A stretch of DNA of 64,000 nt from assembly GCA_037439785.1 (NCBI GenBank), contig JBBIVJ010000018.1:25555-89554 (forward strand). Direction: 5' to 3'. Under the pieces are notes generated by a model. That model saw nothing but the letters and a program-made list of their open reading frames with translations. It ran no database searches and was not told the DNA's origin. Positions within the stretch are counted from its first letter, which is position 1, and each line of letters starts with the position of its first letter. The stretch comes from DSVZ01 sp037439785. Its GTDB lineage: Bacteria > Verrucomicrobiota > Verrucomicrobiia > Limisphaerales > J093. The translations under genes were made by a program, and so were the position numbers. Positions 36,056 to 44,887 of this stretch are shown piece after piece.

Positions 36056-39000
36056 TCACGGCCCGGCCTTGCGCAGGCGGTAGAAAACCTGCGGGGCGGA
36101 AAGCTTCACGTGAATCTGGACCTCGTCTCCCACGATGAGCTTGGGGTTGGGGACCGGCTCCCAGGTCCCGCCGCCCGGGTCGGTCGTGAATTCCAGGTCA
36201 AAGTCCGCCGCCAGCGCGGGCCAGGTGAGCATGAGCCGGTTGCCTTCGCGCCGGCTGAACAGGTGCGGGCGGTCGAAGACCGGCACCTCCAGCCGGCTGA
36301 GCAGGGCGGGGTTGTCCGGGTCGGCGGCGGGGGAACGGACGGCGGCCTGGCAGACGAAGGTGTCCGCGCGGTTGGGACGCGTCAGGACGTGGAGCACCAC
36401 GGAACTGCCCGGCGCCATTGTGCCCATCTCGCACACCACCCCCGGCGGGGCGAGCACGGCGTCGCCGCCAATGAACTCGGCCTCGAGCAGGTCCACGTTC
36501 AGCGAGAAGGCCACCAGCATCTGCACCCGCTGGGCGGGGATGGTGCCGCGGTTGGTGACCACCACGGTGACGACGTACTGGTTGCTGAGCAGCAGGGCCG
36601 GCGGCAGCGGCGCATGCCAGACGAGCAAATCGGCTTCCACGAACACCTCGGTCTGCAGCAAGGCGCGGTTGTTGTCCGGGGTGGGATCGAAGGTGGCGGC
36701 CGCCACCTCGGCCTGGTGCGCGGCGGGGCCGGGCCGCGTGGTGCGCACGGCGAACTCCGCGCCCACCACGGCGCCGGCGGGCAGGGAGTCGAAGGTGGCG
36801 GTGAAGCCGGTGGGGGTGGAGGTCCACGTGCCGGCGGTCGGCTCCAACCGCGTCAGTTCGGTGTCGGGCGGCAGTTGGTAATGAATCGTCACGCCCGTCG
36901 CGGCGTGGGGGCCCTGGTTGGTGACCGCCAGCAGCAGGCCCAGCTCGCGGCCCACCACCAGTTGCTCGGCGTCGCTCAGGAGCACCAGTTGGAGATCGGC
37001 CACGGGCCGGGCCTCGACCGCGGCGCGGGCGGCATTGTTGGCCGGCTCGGGGTCCAATTCGGCGGCGTGGACGCTCCCCTCCAGCGCCAGCGCCCCCTCG
37101 GTTTCAGGGAGGAAGGTGAAGCTGACTGTGGCGGTCGCGGCGGGGGCCAGTTCGCCCAACGTGGCCGTCCAGGTGTTCTCCTGGGTGCGCACGTCCCCCT
37201 GGCTGGCGAGGATTTCCACCTGCCCCGCCCCGGCCGGCAGGCTGCCGGTGGCCACCACGGCGGTGGCGGGGTGCGGGCCGGCGTTGGTGACGTTGAAGCT
37301 CACGGTGAATGGCGCCCCCAGGGCCACCGGCGAGGGCGGCGTCTCGAACGCCGCCGCCAGGTCCGCCGCCAGCACGACTTCGCTCACCGCCGCGGCCGTG
37401 TTGTCCTCCGGACGCGGGTCGGGTTCGGCCATCGTGACCGTGGCCAGGTTGGTCAGGGTGCCGGCGGCCAGCGGGCGGAGCGCCAGTTCCAACGCCGCTG
37501 CGTCGCCGGGAGCGAGGTCGCCCGGCTCGAAGACCACCTCCCCTTCCTCGAGGCGGGCCTCGCCGCGGTCGGGCTGGAGGTCGAGCAACTCCGTGCCGGG
37601 CGGCAGGGGATCGGTCAGGCGCACCGCCGTCGCGGGGAGGAGACCGGCGTTGCTGATGGCCAGCCGGTAGCGCAGGGGCAGGTCCCGCCGCGCCAAGGGA
37701 TCGAGCGCCTCCTTGGCAAGCCGGAGGTCCGCCGCGGGAGCGACCTCGAGGGTGAGGGCGGCGGCATTGTCCTCGGGGGCTTCATCCAGCGACTGTGCGG
37801 AGACCGTCGCGATCAGCGGCACGGCGCCGGCCTGGAGGAACCGCCCCTGCCAGCGCACCACCGCGGCGGCGCCGGGGGCCAGCTCTTCCCAGACCAGGAG
37901 CCAATCCCCCTCCACGGTTTCCGGCTCGGGGGGTGGCTGGATGTCCCGGTCGCGCAGCTCGAAGCCGAGGGGCGGGGGTTGGCGGAGCGCAACGGCGGTC
38001 GCGGTGTGCGGGCCGCGGTTGGTGACGAGGAGTTCGAGCACCACGTCCTGATTCCACAAGGGCGCCCCGGGGGTGACGCTGAGGAACACCGCCAGGTCGG
38101 CCCGGTCCAGCACGGTCACAGGCAGTGCGAGCCGGCGGTCCTCGGCGGTGGGATCGTTTTGGTCGGAGAGGACCTCCGCCGTGAGGGCAAACGCCCCGCT
38201 TTGCTGCGGGGTCACCGTCAGGTCCAGGCGGGCGACCGCCTCCGGCACCAGATCACCGGGCCGCCATACCACCCGGCCCGCCTCGGTGACCACTTCGCCG
38301 GGCGCGCTCGTGACGGCGTCCAGGTGGAATGTGTCGGGGAAGTGGTGAACCACCTCGACGGCGGTGGCGGACTCGGGACCGCGGTTTTCGAGGTGCAAGG
38401 TGTAGTGGGTGGGGACCTCACGGCGCACGGGTGCGGGCGGGGCCTCGCCGCGAAGGCTCAAATCCGCCACCAGCCGCACGGTGATCGGGGCGGCGATGGC
38501 GTTGTCGGCCGGGTCGGGGTCGGGTTCCTGCGCGCTGACGGTGACGGCGTGGGTCCAGGTGCCGGGCGTGGTGGGCAGCCATTCGGTTTCCAGCTCGGCG
38601 GCGGTGCCGGGTGGGACTTCCTCCAGGGTCCAGGTCCAGCCTTCGGGGCCGGGTTGCCAAAGGCCCAGATCGAAGGTGACACCTTGAAACTCCAGGGTCG
38701 CCGGCGGCGTGCCGGTCACCACCACCTGCCGGGCGATCTCCGGGCCGCGGTTGGTGACGGTGACCAGCAGGCGCGTGAGCCAGCCGGGGCTGGTGGGCTC
38801 GGGCAGGGACTGAACGCTCAGGCCCAGGTTGGCGGCGGGCAGCACCTCGAGCGCGAGCGTGCAGGCGTCGTTCTCGGGCAGGAGGTCCGGCGTGGCGGCA
38901 CTGAGCGTGAACGGCACCGCGCGGGGGCCTACCTGGCCGAACCGCACCTCGAACTCGACCTCCGCCGCGGTCGCCACGGCCAGTTCGCCCACGTTCACCG

Positions 39001-42000
39001 ACACGGTCGCTTCGTGGACCTCCCACGGCAGCGGCTCCGGACGCACGGCGAGCAGGGAAGCGTCCGCCGGCAACTGCGCGTGCAGGACCACGCCGGCGGC
39101 GGGGTACGGCCCATGATTGAAGAGCCGGACGGCCAGCGTGACCGCCTGCCCCACCAGCGGGGGCGTCGGGGGAGCGGGGCACTCGAGGGCCAGGTCGGCC
39201 TCGCCTTCGACCTGCACCGCGAGCGGGGCGAGGTTGTCGGCAGGTTCGAGATCAGCAGGATCGGCCTGCACGCTGAACTCCAGGTCAAAGGGTTCGGGGG
39301 CGGGTGGGCGCAGCAGCAGGCGCAGGGCCTGGCTGGCGCCGGCGGGAAGGTCTTCAAGCGTGCATTGCAGTCCGGTGCCTTCGAGGGTGCAGCCGTCTTC
39401 GAGCCCCTCGACGCCGGCCAGTTCCCACGCTTCCGGAAGGGAGGCACGGAAACGCACACCCGTGGCGGTGAGCGGGCCGCGGTTCGATACGGTGAGGGCC
39501 ACGGCCGATTCCCGGCCCGCCAGCCAGGGTCCCGGGGCTTCAGCGGCGAGGTGCAGGTCCACCGCCGGCGCCACCGTCAGGGTCGCGGCGGCCGAATTGT
39601 TGGCCGGCTCCAGGTCCGGCGGCGCGGCGGCGAGGTCGGCGTGGAGTTCGAATTCACCCGGCCGGGTGGTGAGGAGTTGGACCTGGCCCGTGGCGGCGGC
39701 GCCGGCGGGCAGTTCGCCCAGGGCAAAGAGCATCCGGCCGTCGGGCAACGCCTCGACCCCGCCCTGCGAAACGTCCGTCGCCCCCACCTCGAGGCCTTCG
39801 GGGAGGGTCAGCACCACACGCGCCTCCGGCGCGGGGAAGGCGCTGGTGTTGGTGGCCGTCCAGGTCAGGCGGGCGTCCCGGCTGAGCAGGACCAGCGGCG
39901 GGTCTAGGGCGAGCGCCAGGGCCAGGTCAGCGGGCGGTTCCACCTGCAGGACCCAGTGGGTGGCGTTGTCGGCCGGTTGGGGGTCCACCTCGAAGGCGGC
40001 AACCTCGGCCCGGCCGGCGATTTCACCGGGGGTTTCCGCCACCCAGTCCACGTGGAGCGTGGCGACCGCGCCCGCCTCCAGAGGGTCGGGCCGGAAGATG
40101 ATGCGACCAGCCTCAAGTTCCGCCGTGCCCGAGCCGGCCTCCAGCTCCCGTGGCGTGAGACCGGCGGGAACCGGATGCACCAGCTCGACGGCCCGGGCTG
40201 TGGCCGGTCCGGCGTTGGACACGGTCAAGGTATAACGGGCGGGTAGCCCGAGCACGGCCCGGCCGGCGGGAGGTTCAAAGGCCAGGACCAGGTCGGCAAC
40301 GGGGCGGATTTCCACCGCGGCTTCGGCGGCGTTGTCGTCCGGGGCGGCATCGAACTCGAAGGCGCTCACCGTGGCGCGGTTGGTCAGGAAGCCGGTCGCC
40401 GCGGCCTCGAGGACCACGTCCAGGCGGACCGCCTCGCCGGGCGCGAGGGTGTCCACCGCCCACCGCACGGTGGGGGGCTCGAGGCTCGCCGTGCCGCGGG
40501 TGGGGAGCGCTTCGCGCGCGGACAGGGCGAGGTCGGTGACGATGTCAGCGACCAGGGCGGTGGCGGGGACGGCGCTGCGGTTGGTGAGCAGCAGGGTTTG
40601 GGTGAAAGCGGCTCCCAGCGCCCGCGGGCCGGGCTCGACGGACCAGAGGGCCAGGAGGTCGGTTACCGGCCGCACCTCGGTCGAGACTTCCACGCGGTGG
40701 TTGTCAGGGACGGGGTCGGGTTCGGCGCCGGCGGCCTCGAGGGTCAAGGTCCACGGACCGGGCCGGGTGGTGGCGACGGTCAACTCGATGGTGGCGGCGG
40801 CGCCGACCTCGAGGGTGCCCAGCTCGGCGAGCCACTGGCCGGCCTCGAGCGTGGCCGAGCCCTGGCTGAGTTGCGCCGCGATCAGTTCGGTTTCCGGCGG
40901 CCAGGGGGCGGTGAGGCGCACGGCGGAAGCGGGGTAGGGGCCGAGGTTGGTCAAGGTCCACTGCACGACCCAGGGGGCACCTGCCGGTACGGGCGAGGGC
41001 ACCGGCGCGGCGCCCAGGACCAGGTCGGCGGTCGGCAGCACCTCGAGGTCCGGGGTGATGAGGTTGTCGGCGAAGTTCAGCTCGCGGGTGACGGTGGAGG
41101 CGGTGGCCTGGAGGAGAAAGGTCCCCGCAGCCGCCGCGCGGAGGGTCAGGAGGACGGAGGCCCGGCCGGCTTCGGGCACGGCGCCCACGGGGGCTACGAG
41201 CACCCGGCGTTGCACCGAGGCGCTGCCCTGGCTGGCCGCGAGGTCCAGCACCTCCCAGTCTTCCGGTAGTTGGGCCGTCAGCATCACCGCCGCCGCGTCG
41301 TTCGGGCCGCGGTTGGTAACCACCAACTCGAGGGTGAACGGGAGGTCGTGGCGGGGCCGGGGCGGTTCCAACACGGCCAGCACGGTCAGGTCAACGCTGG
41401 GGGGCTGAACCTCCAGGTTCATCGTGCCCGTCGCGCTGGCGCCGTAGCCATCAGCCACCACGAAGGTGAAGGCGTCCGGGCCGGAGTACCCCGGTTCGGG
41501 GGTGTAGCGGACGCGCCCGGTGGCGGGGTCGAAATCGCTGAGGGTGCCGTGCCGGGGCGGGTCGAGAAGCTGCCAGGTCAGGGGGTCTTCGTCCGGGTCG
41601 GCCGCCTCGAGCTGGAGGTCCAAGGGGTGCTCGAACCAGACCGAGCGGCTCAGGTCCGGCGCCCGGGGCGGGCGGTTGAAGGGGTCGCAGACGTGACCGG
41701 CCTGGGCGTAGCGCACCTCCAGTTCCCAGCAGAGGAGGGTGCCGACGTCCTCGGCGCTGGTGTCGGTGAGGACCAGTTGCCAGTTTCCCGCCAGGGGTCG
41801 GTTGGTCAGGCCCGCCAGCGGTTCAAAGGGTCGGAAGGTGCCGACGTACGGTGCGCCGGCCGGCGGCATGGGCGCATCGGCGGCATCGTCAAAGCGCGTC
41901 CACTCGACGGCGGAGCCGCATTCGCCGCGGCCGAGGTTTTGGCCGAAGAAGCGCAACGCCGGTATCAACAGGGTGGTCCCGCCATCCGGGGCGCGCAGCC

Positions 42001-44689
42001 GGATGTCCAGATCATCCAGCCAGGTATGGTCCAGGCGAAGGGCGGTCCTGACCTCGAGCACGGTGCCTGCGAGGGCGACGGGCAGGGTCGAAACGCTTGT
42101 GGCCACATCGGGCAGGGGCAGCGGGGTGTCGGCGGAGGCGAAGATGGCCGTGGCGACGTTGGTCACCTCGAGGCGGCCGACCACGCGCTGGAAGTGGTTG
42201 GTCAGCCGCACGCCGTCCAGGGCGGTGACGTGCTCGAAGTGGAGGACTTCCCCGCAGGGGGTCTGCTTGCTCAGCCGGTAGGCCAGGCGGGTGAGGTTGG
42301 TGCCGCTGCCGCCCGGAGGGATGTCGGGACAGGCCGCCCCGGTCTGGAGCAGTTTCACCCAGGGGGAGGAGCTGTGGAGGCGGACGGTGAGGTTGGTCGC
42401 TGCGGGCCCTTCGAGGTTGTGCAGCACGAGCCACTCCTCGATTTCCTCGCCGGGGTCCGGGACACCGTTGCCGTTGCCGCCGGCGTTGTCGTCGGGCGCG
42501 CCGGCTTCAAGGCTGAGCAGCGGGGCGGAGGGCATGCCGAGAGGGGTGAAGAGCAGGGCAAATTTCTGGGCGGCGCCCAGGGGCAGGGTGTGAGCGACCA
42601 CCTGCACCTGCCAGGCGCCCGGCACGAGGCCCTGGTCCACGCGCACTTGTTCGAGGTTGTTGAGGTGGTCCGGCTGGTCGCGGCGGGCGGGCAGGGAGGG
42701 TTGGGCCGGATCGAGCGTCCACGGGTAATGCCGGGCGCCGGTGGGGTCGAGGACGACCAGGTCCAGGTCGTTGACCAGGGTGATGGCGGCGTTTTGCAGG
42801 GCAGCGACGTCGTCCCAGACCAGGGTCAGCTTTACCTGCGTGGCCTCCGGGGGCACGGTGAAGGTGTACACGGCGTCCTGCCCCGCCGAGACCTGTCCAA
42901 GCAGCCAGCCGCCGGCGCGCAGATGATCCACGGCGGCGCGGACCCGGACCCGCCCGTAGCCGGAGGCGTAATCGGGGCCGGGCTGAAACCAGTCGGTGGC
43001 GTCGTCAAGGTCTTCGGCGGTGTGGACCAGCAGGCCCTTGACCAGGGCGGGGGGCGGGGTTTGGCCGTTGAAATGGTGGCGGTAATCCTCGATGAGCAAC
43101 GCCGTGGCGCCGGAGACGGCCGGGGCGGCCATCGAGGTGCCCACCAGCACTCCGTAGGGGCCATCCGGTACGGTGGAGGTGATGCCGCCGTCACCGCCCA
43201 GTTCATCGCCGGGCGCCACCACTTCGGGCTTGAGGCGGCCGTCGTCGGTGGGGCCCCAGCCGCTGAAGGCTGTCATGGAATGGTCATCCGAGTGGATGGC
43301 GCCGACGGCGATGACGTTCTTGGCGGTGGCCGGCACGCCCACGGTGCGGTAGCCCTCGGGCGCGGGGCAGTCGTTGGACGTGTTGCGGGTGCGGGCGTTG
43401 CCCGCGGCGAAGATCACGTGGAAGGGGGCGCCGTCCAGGCCGCGGACCAGCCGGTCGTAGTTGGGCGCCTCGCCGGTGTAATCGCCCAGGAGGTGGCAGT
43501 TGCTGAAGAATTCGCTCACGGTGATGCCCCAGGAATTCTGCGAAATCACCGCCTGGAACCGCTCCCGCGCCTGGCGATGCTCCTCGACCAGCGACCCTGT
43601 GCTCACGTCGTAGCTGACCAGCGACACGCCGGGAGCCACGCCCCGCCATTGGAACGGCTGGCCGCCGGCGCTTGCACTGGCGGCGCCCGTCCCGGCCAGG
43701 GTACCGGCCACGTGCGTGGCGTGGCGGTTGCGCGGCTGTGGCACGGTGGCTTCCCCAAACTGAACCCGCCCCACCAGGTCCGGGTGCTCCGCGTCCACCC
43801 AGCCACCGTCCCAGATGCCCACGACCACCCCGGCGCCGGTCAATGAGTAGGGGGCGGCCTCGAGTTCGGGGATTTGCAGGTCGCCGCGCAGGCCGTCGTT
43901 GTACAGGGCAGGGGGCGGCGGGATTTCCTCGATCCACCGGACGGCGTCCAGCGCGGCCAACGCCACCACCCTGTCCGGCGCCACCCGCACTTGCAGTTCG
44001 GGCGGCGCGGGGGATTCCCGGAGCACCTCGGCCCCCGCCGCGGCCAGCGCCGCGCGCAAGACCGGCAGGGCGGCATCCTCGAAGGGCCAGAGGCGCAGCC
44101 GCACCCGGCCGTCCGCTTCCAGGGCCCAACGCCCCGGCGTGCCGGCGCGCAGGGTCTCGCTCAGTTTGTCCTCGGGATAAATCGCCCCCAGCCAGCGCAG
44201 CCCGGCCGCGGCGGCAGCCGCCAGGTCGGCGTCGCGCCGGACGGTGGCGAAGTAGGCGGCCTCGGGTACGTAGCCGAGCAGCGTCAGGCCGGCCCGCTGC
44301 AGGCGCTCGCGGGCCGGGTCATCCGCTACCCGGTCCAACTGCACCAGCACGTGCGCCGCCAGGGCCTGCGGCTGGCTGGCCCACACCGCGGCCAGGTTTT
44401 CCGCTAACGCCCCGGCACCGGTGAACGCCCCGGACTTGAGCCGCACTGGACGGACACGCATCGCGGGCCCGGCCAGGCGCGGGCTGACGGTGGTCTCCAG
44501 CCAGGGGATGCGCTCGGCGCGGGGCGGGGTGGGGAGGGGAATGTGGTCCGGGGCACCGGCCCAGAGGCTGCCGCCCAGCAAAACCATCGCCCAGCCGCGT
44601 CGGAGAAAGCGCAAGGTGCAGGGGCTGAAAGGGAGGCGAAGGCGGAAGGCCGGGCATGGGGGAGCCTTCGGGCTTCTGTACATGGCCAT
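36056..44689 (-). CDS. Giant subtilisin-like (S8) protease with P-domain and 14 DUF11 repeats
   Basis: About 2877 residues. After a long N-terminal signal region (core MVLLGGSLWAGA) comes a propeptide-like region. The S8 domain has its catalytic triad: Asp in VGIWDGGWVDAEHPD (about residue 291), His in RNRHATHVAGT (about 322) and Ser in VGTSMAAPAVSGA (about 516), with oxyanion Asn in FAAGNA (about 428). Next are a sandwich domain, a proprotein-convertase P-like domain (TAIFASADTPLPLPDVAT) and a cadherin-like domain (GRVRYTPEPGYSGPDAFTFV). The last roughly 1700 residues are 14 DUF11 modules of about 122 residues, each opening (A/V)DL and containing V(T/S)NxGP. It ends FYRLRKAGP with no sorting tail. 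ATG 44689 or 44683 is preferred to the upstream start at 44869. Confidence 0.9.
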   Translation of the reverse strand: MAMYRSPKAPPCPAFRLRLPFSPCTLRFLRRGWAMVLLGGSLWAGAPDHIPLPTPPRAERIPWLETTVSPRLAGPAMRVRPVRLKSGAFTGAGALAENLAAVWASQPQALAAHVLVQLDRVADDPARERLQRAGLTLLGYVPEAAYFATVRRDADLAAAAAAGLRWLGAIYPEDKLSETLRAGTPGRWALEADGRVRLRLWPFEDAALPVLRAALAAAGAEVLRESPAPPELQVRVAPDRVVALAALDAVRWIEEIPPPPALYNDGLRGDLQIPELEAAPYSLTGAGVVVGIWDGGWVDAEHPDLVGRVQFGEATVPQPRNRHATHVAGTLAGTGAASASAGGQPFQWRGVAPGVSLVSYDVSTGSLVEEHRQARERFQAVISQNSWGITVSEFFSNCHLLGDYTGEAPNYDRLVRGLDGAPFHVIFAAGNARTRNTSNDCPAPEGYRTVGVPATAKNVIAVGAIHSDDHSMTAFSGWGPTDDGRLKPEVVAPGDELGGDGGITSTVPDGPYGVLVGTSMAAPAVSGATALLIEDYRHHFNGQTPPPALVKGLLVHTAEDLDDATDWFQPGPDYASGYGRVRVRAAVDHLRAGGWLLGQVSAGQDAVYTFTVPPEATQVKLTLVWDDVAALQNAAITLVNDLDLVVLDPTGARHYPWTLDPAQPSLPARRDQPDHLNNLEQVRVDQGLVPGAWQVQVVAHTLPLGAAQKFALLFTPLGMPSAPLLSLEAGAPDDNAGGNGNGVPDPGEEIEEWLVLHNLEGPAATNLTVRLHSSSPWVKLLQTGAACPDIPPGGSGTNLTRLAYRLSKQTPCGEVLHFEHVTALDGVRLTNHFQRVVGRLEVTNVATAIFASADTPLPLPDVATSVSTLPVALAGTVLEVRTALRLDHTWLDDLDIRLRAPDGGTTLLIPALRFFGQNLGRGECGSAVEWTRFDDAADAPMPPAGAPYVGTFRPFEPLAGLTNRPLAGNWQLVLTDTSAEDVGTLLCWELEVRYAQAGHVCDPFNRPPRAPDLSRSVWFEHPLDLQLEAADPDEDPLTWQLLDPPRHGTLSDFDPATGRVRYTPEPGYSGPDAFTFVVADGYGASATGTMNLEVQPPSVDLTVLAVLEPPRPRHDLPFTLELVVTNRGPNDAAAVMLTAQLPEDWEVLDLAASQGSASVQRRVLVAPVGAVPEAGRASVLLTLRAAAAGTFLLQATASTVTRELNFADNLITPDLEVLPTADLVLGAAPVPSPVPAGAPWVVQWTLTNLGPYPASAVRLTAPWPPETELIAAQLSQGSATLEAGQWLAELGTLEVGAAATIELTVATTRPGPWTLTLEAAGAEPDPVPDNHRVEVSTEVRPVTDLLALWSVEPGPRALGAAFTQTLLLTNRSAVPATALVADIVTDLALSAREALPTRGTASLEPPTVRWAVDTLAPGEAVRLDVVLEAAATGFLTNRATVSAFEFDAAPDDNAAEAAVEIRPVADLVLAFEPPAGRAVLGLPARYTLTVSNAGPATARAVELVHPVPAGLTPRELEAGSGTAELEAGRIIFRPDPLEAGAVATLHVDWVAETPGEIAGRAEVAAFEVDPQPADNATHWVLQVEPPADLALALALDPPLVLLSRDARLTWTATNTSAFPAPEARVVLTLPEGLEVGATDVSQGGVEALPDGRMLFALGELPAGAAATGQVQLLTTRPGEFELHADLAAAPPDLEPANNSAAATLTVAPAVDLHLAAEAPGPWLAGRESAVALTVSNRGPLTATGVRFRASLPEAWELAGVEGLEDGCTLEGTGLQCTLEDLPAGASQALRLLLRPPAPEPFDLEFSVQADPADLEPADNLAPLAVQVEGEADLALECPAPPTPPLVGQAVTLAVRLFNHGPYPAAGVVLHAQLPADASLLAVRPEPLPWEVHEATVSVNVGELAVATAAEVEFEVRFGQVGPRAVPFTLSAATPDLLPENDACTLALEVLPAANLGLSVQSLPEPTSPGWLTRLLVTVTNRGPEIARQVVVTGTPPATLEFQGVTFDLGLWQPGPEGWTWTLEEVPPGTAAELETEWLPTTPGTWTHAVTVSAQEPDPDPADNAIAAPITVRLVADLSLRGEAPPAPVRREVPTHYTLHLENRGPESATAVEVVHHFPDTFHLDAVTSAPGEVVTEAGRVVWRPGDLVPEAVARLDLTVTPQQSGAFALTAEVLSDQNDPTAEDRRLALPVTVLDRADLAVFLSVTPGAPLWNQDVVLELLVTNRGPHTATAVALRQPPPLGFELRDRDIQPPPEPETVEGDWLLVWEELAPGAAAVVRWQGRFLQAGAVPLIATVSAQSLDEAPEDNAAALTLEVAPAADLRLAKEALDPLARRDLPLRYRLAISNAGLLPATAVRLTDPLPPGTELLDLQPDRGEARLEEGEVVFEPGDLAPGDAAALELALRPLAAGTLTNLATVTMAEPDPRPEDNTAAAVSEVVLAADLAAAFETPPSPVALGAPFTVSFNVTNAGPHPATAVVATGSLPAGAGQVEILASQGDVRTQENTWTATLGELAPAATATVSFTFLPETEGALALEGSVHAAELDPEPANNAARAAVEARPVADLQLVLLSDAEQLVVGRELGLLLAVTNQGPHAATGVTIHYQLPPDTELTRLEPTAGTWTSTPTGFTATFDSLPAGAVVGAEFAVRTTRPGPAAHQAEVAAATFDPTPDNNRALLQTEVFVEADLLVWHAPLPPALLLSNQYVVTVVVTNRGTIPAQRVQMLVAFSLNVDLLEAEFIGGDAVLAPPGVVCEMGTMAPGSSVVLHVLTRPNRADTFVCQAAVRSPAADPDNPALLSRLEVPVFDRPHLFSRREGNRLMLTWPALAADFDLEFTTDPGGGTWEPVPNPKLIVGDEVQIHVKLSAPQVFYRLRKAGP

Positions 44690-44887
44690 AATACTTAGCA
44701 GACTCCGCACCAAATGCGAACGGGTCTTTGACGGAGATTTGCCATCAAAGTTGTTTTCAGCCGGCCCGGTCAGGGTATAACCCCCCACACGGTTGTGGGC
44801 TTTTCCCCAGGTGGTTCGGCCGGCGGCGGACGTCCTCGCCCAAAGGCCGGCCCGTGGGAGCCGAGACACAACCGAGCAGGTGGAGTC
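44690..44887. promoter_or_regulatory. AT-richer divergent regulatory region between the giant protease and TRAP genes
   Basis: Toward the TRAP gene, TTGTTT (44751-44756) and TATAAC (44776-44781) are separated by 19 bp. A perfect 6-bp hairpin, CCCACA-CGGT-TGTGGG (44784-44799), followed by CTTTT, sits at the expected transcript start. Toward the protease, TTCGCA-N17-TAAGTA lies just before the ATG pair. The assignments are tentative. Confidence 0.35.

Noticed and set aside
36110..43846. Long plus-strand ORFs (up to 1265 codons) antisense to the giant protease
   Set aside because: They are antisense shadows of the repeated DUF11 coding sequence; composition is Arg/Gly-rich and no domain can be recognised.
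44784..44804. Hairpin plus CTTTT read as an intrinsic terminator
   Set aside because: No plus-strand gene ends upstream, and the stem overlaps the expected transcript start of the TRAP gene, so termination is unlikely there.
30090..44869. Secreted proteins checked as PEP-CTERM-type exosortase substrates
   Set aside because: Their C-termini lack the motif, hydrophobic helix and basic-cluster arrangement; they end in beta-strand-like F(Y)RL tails or soluble sequence.
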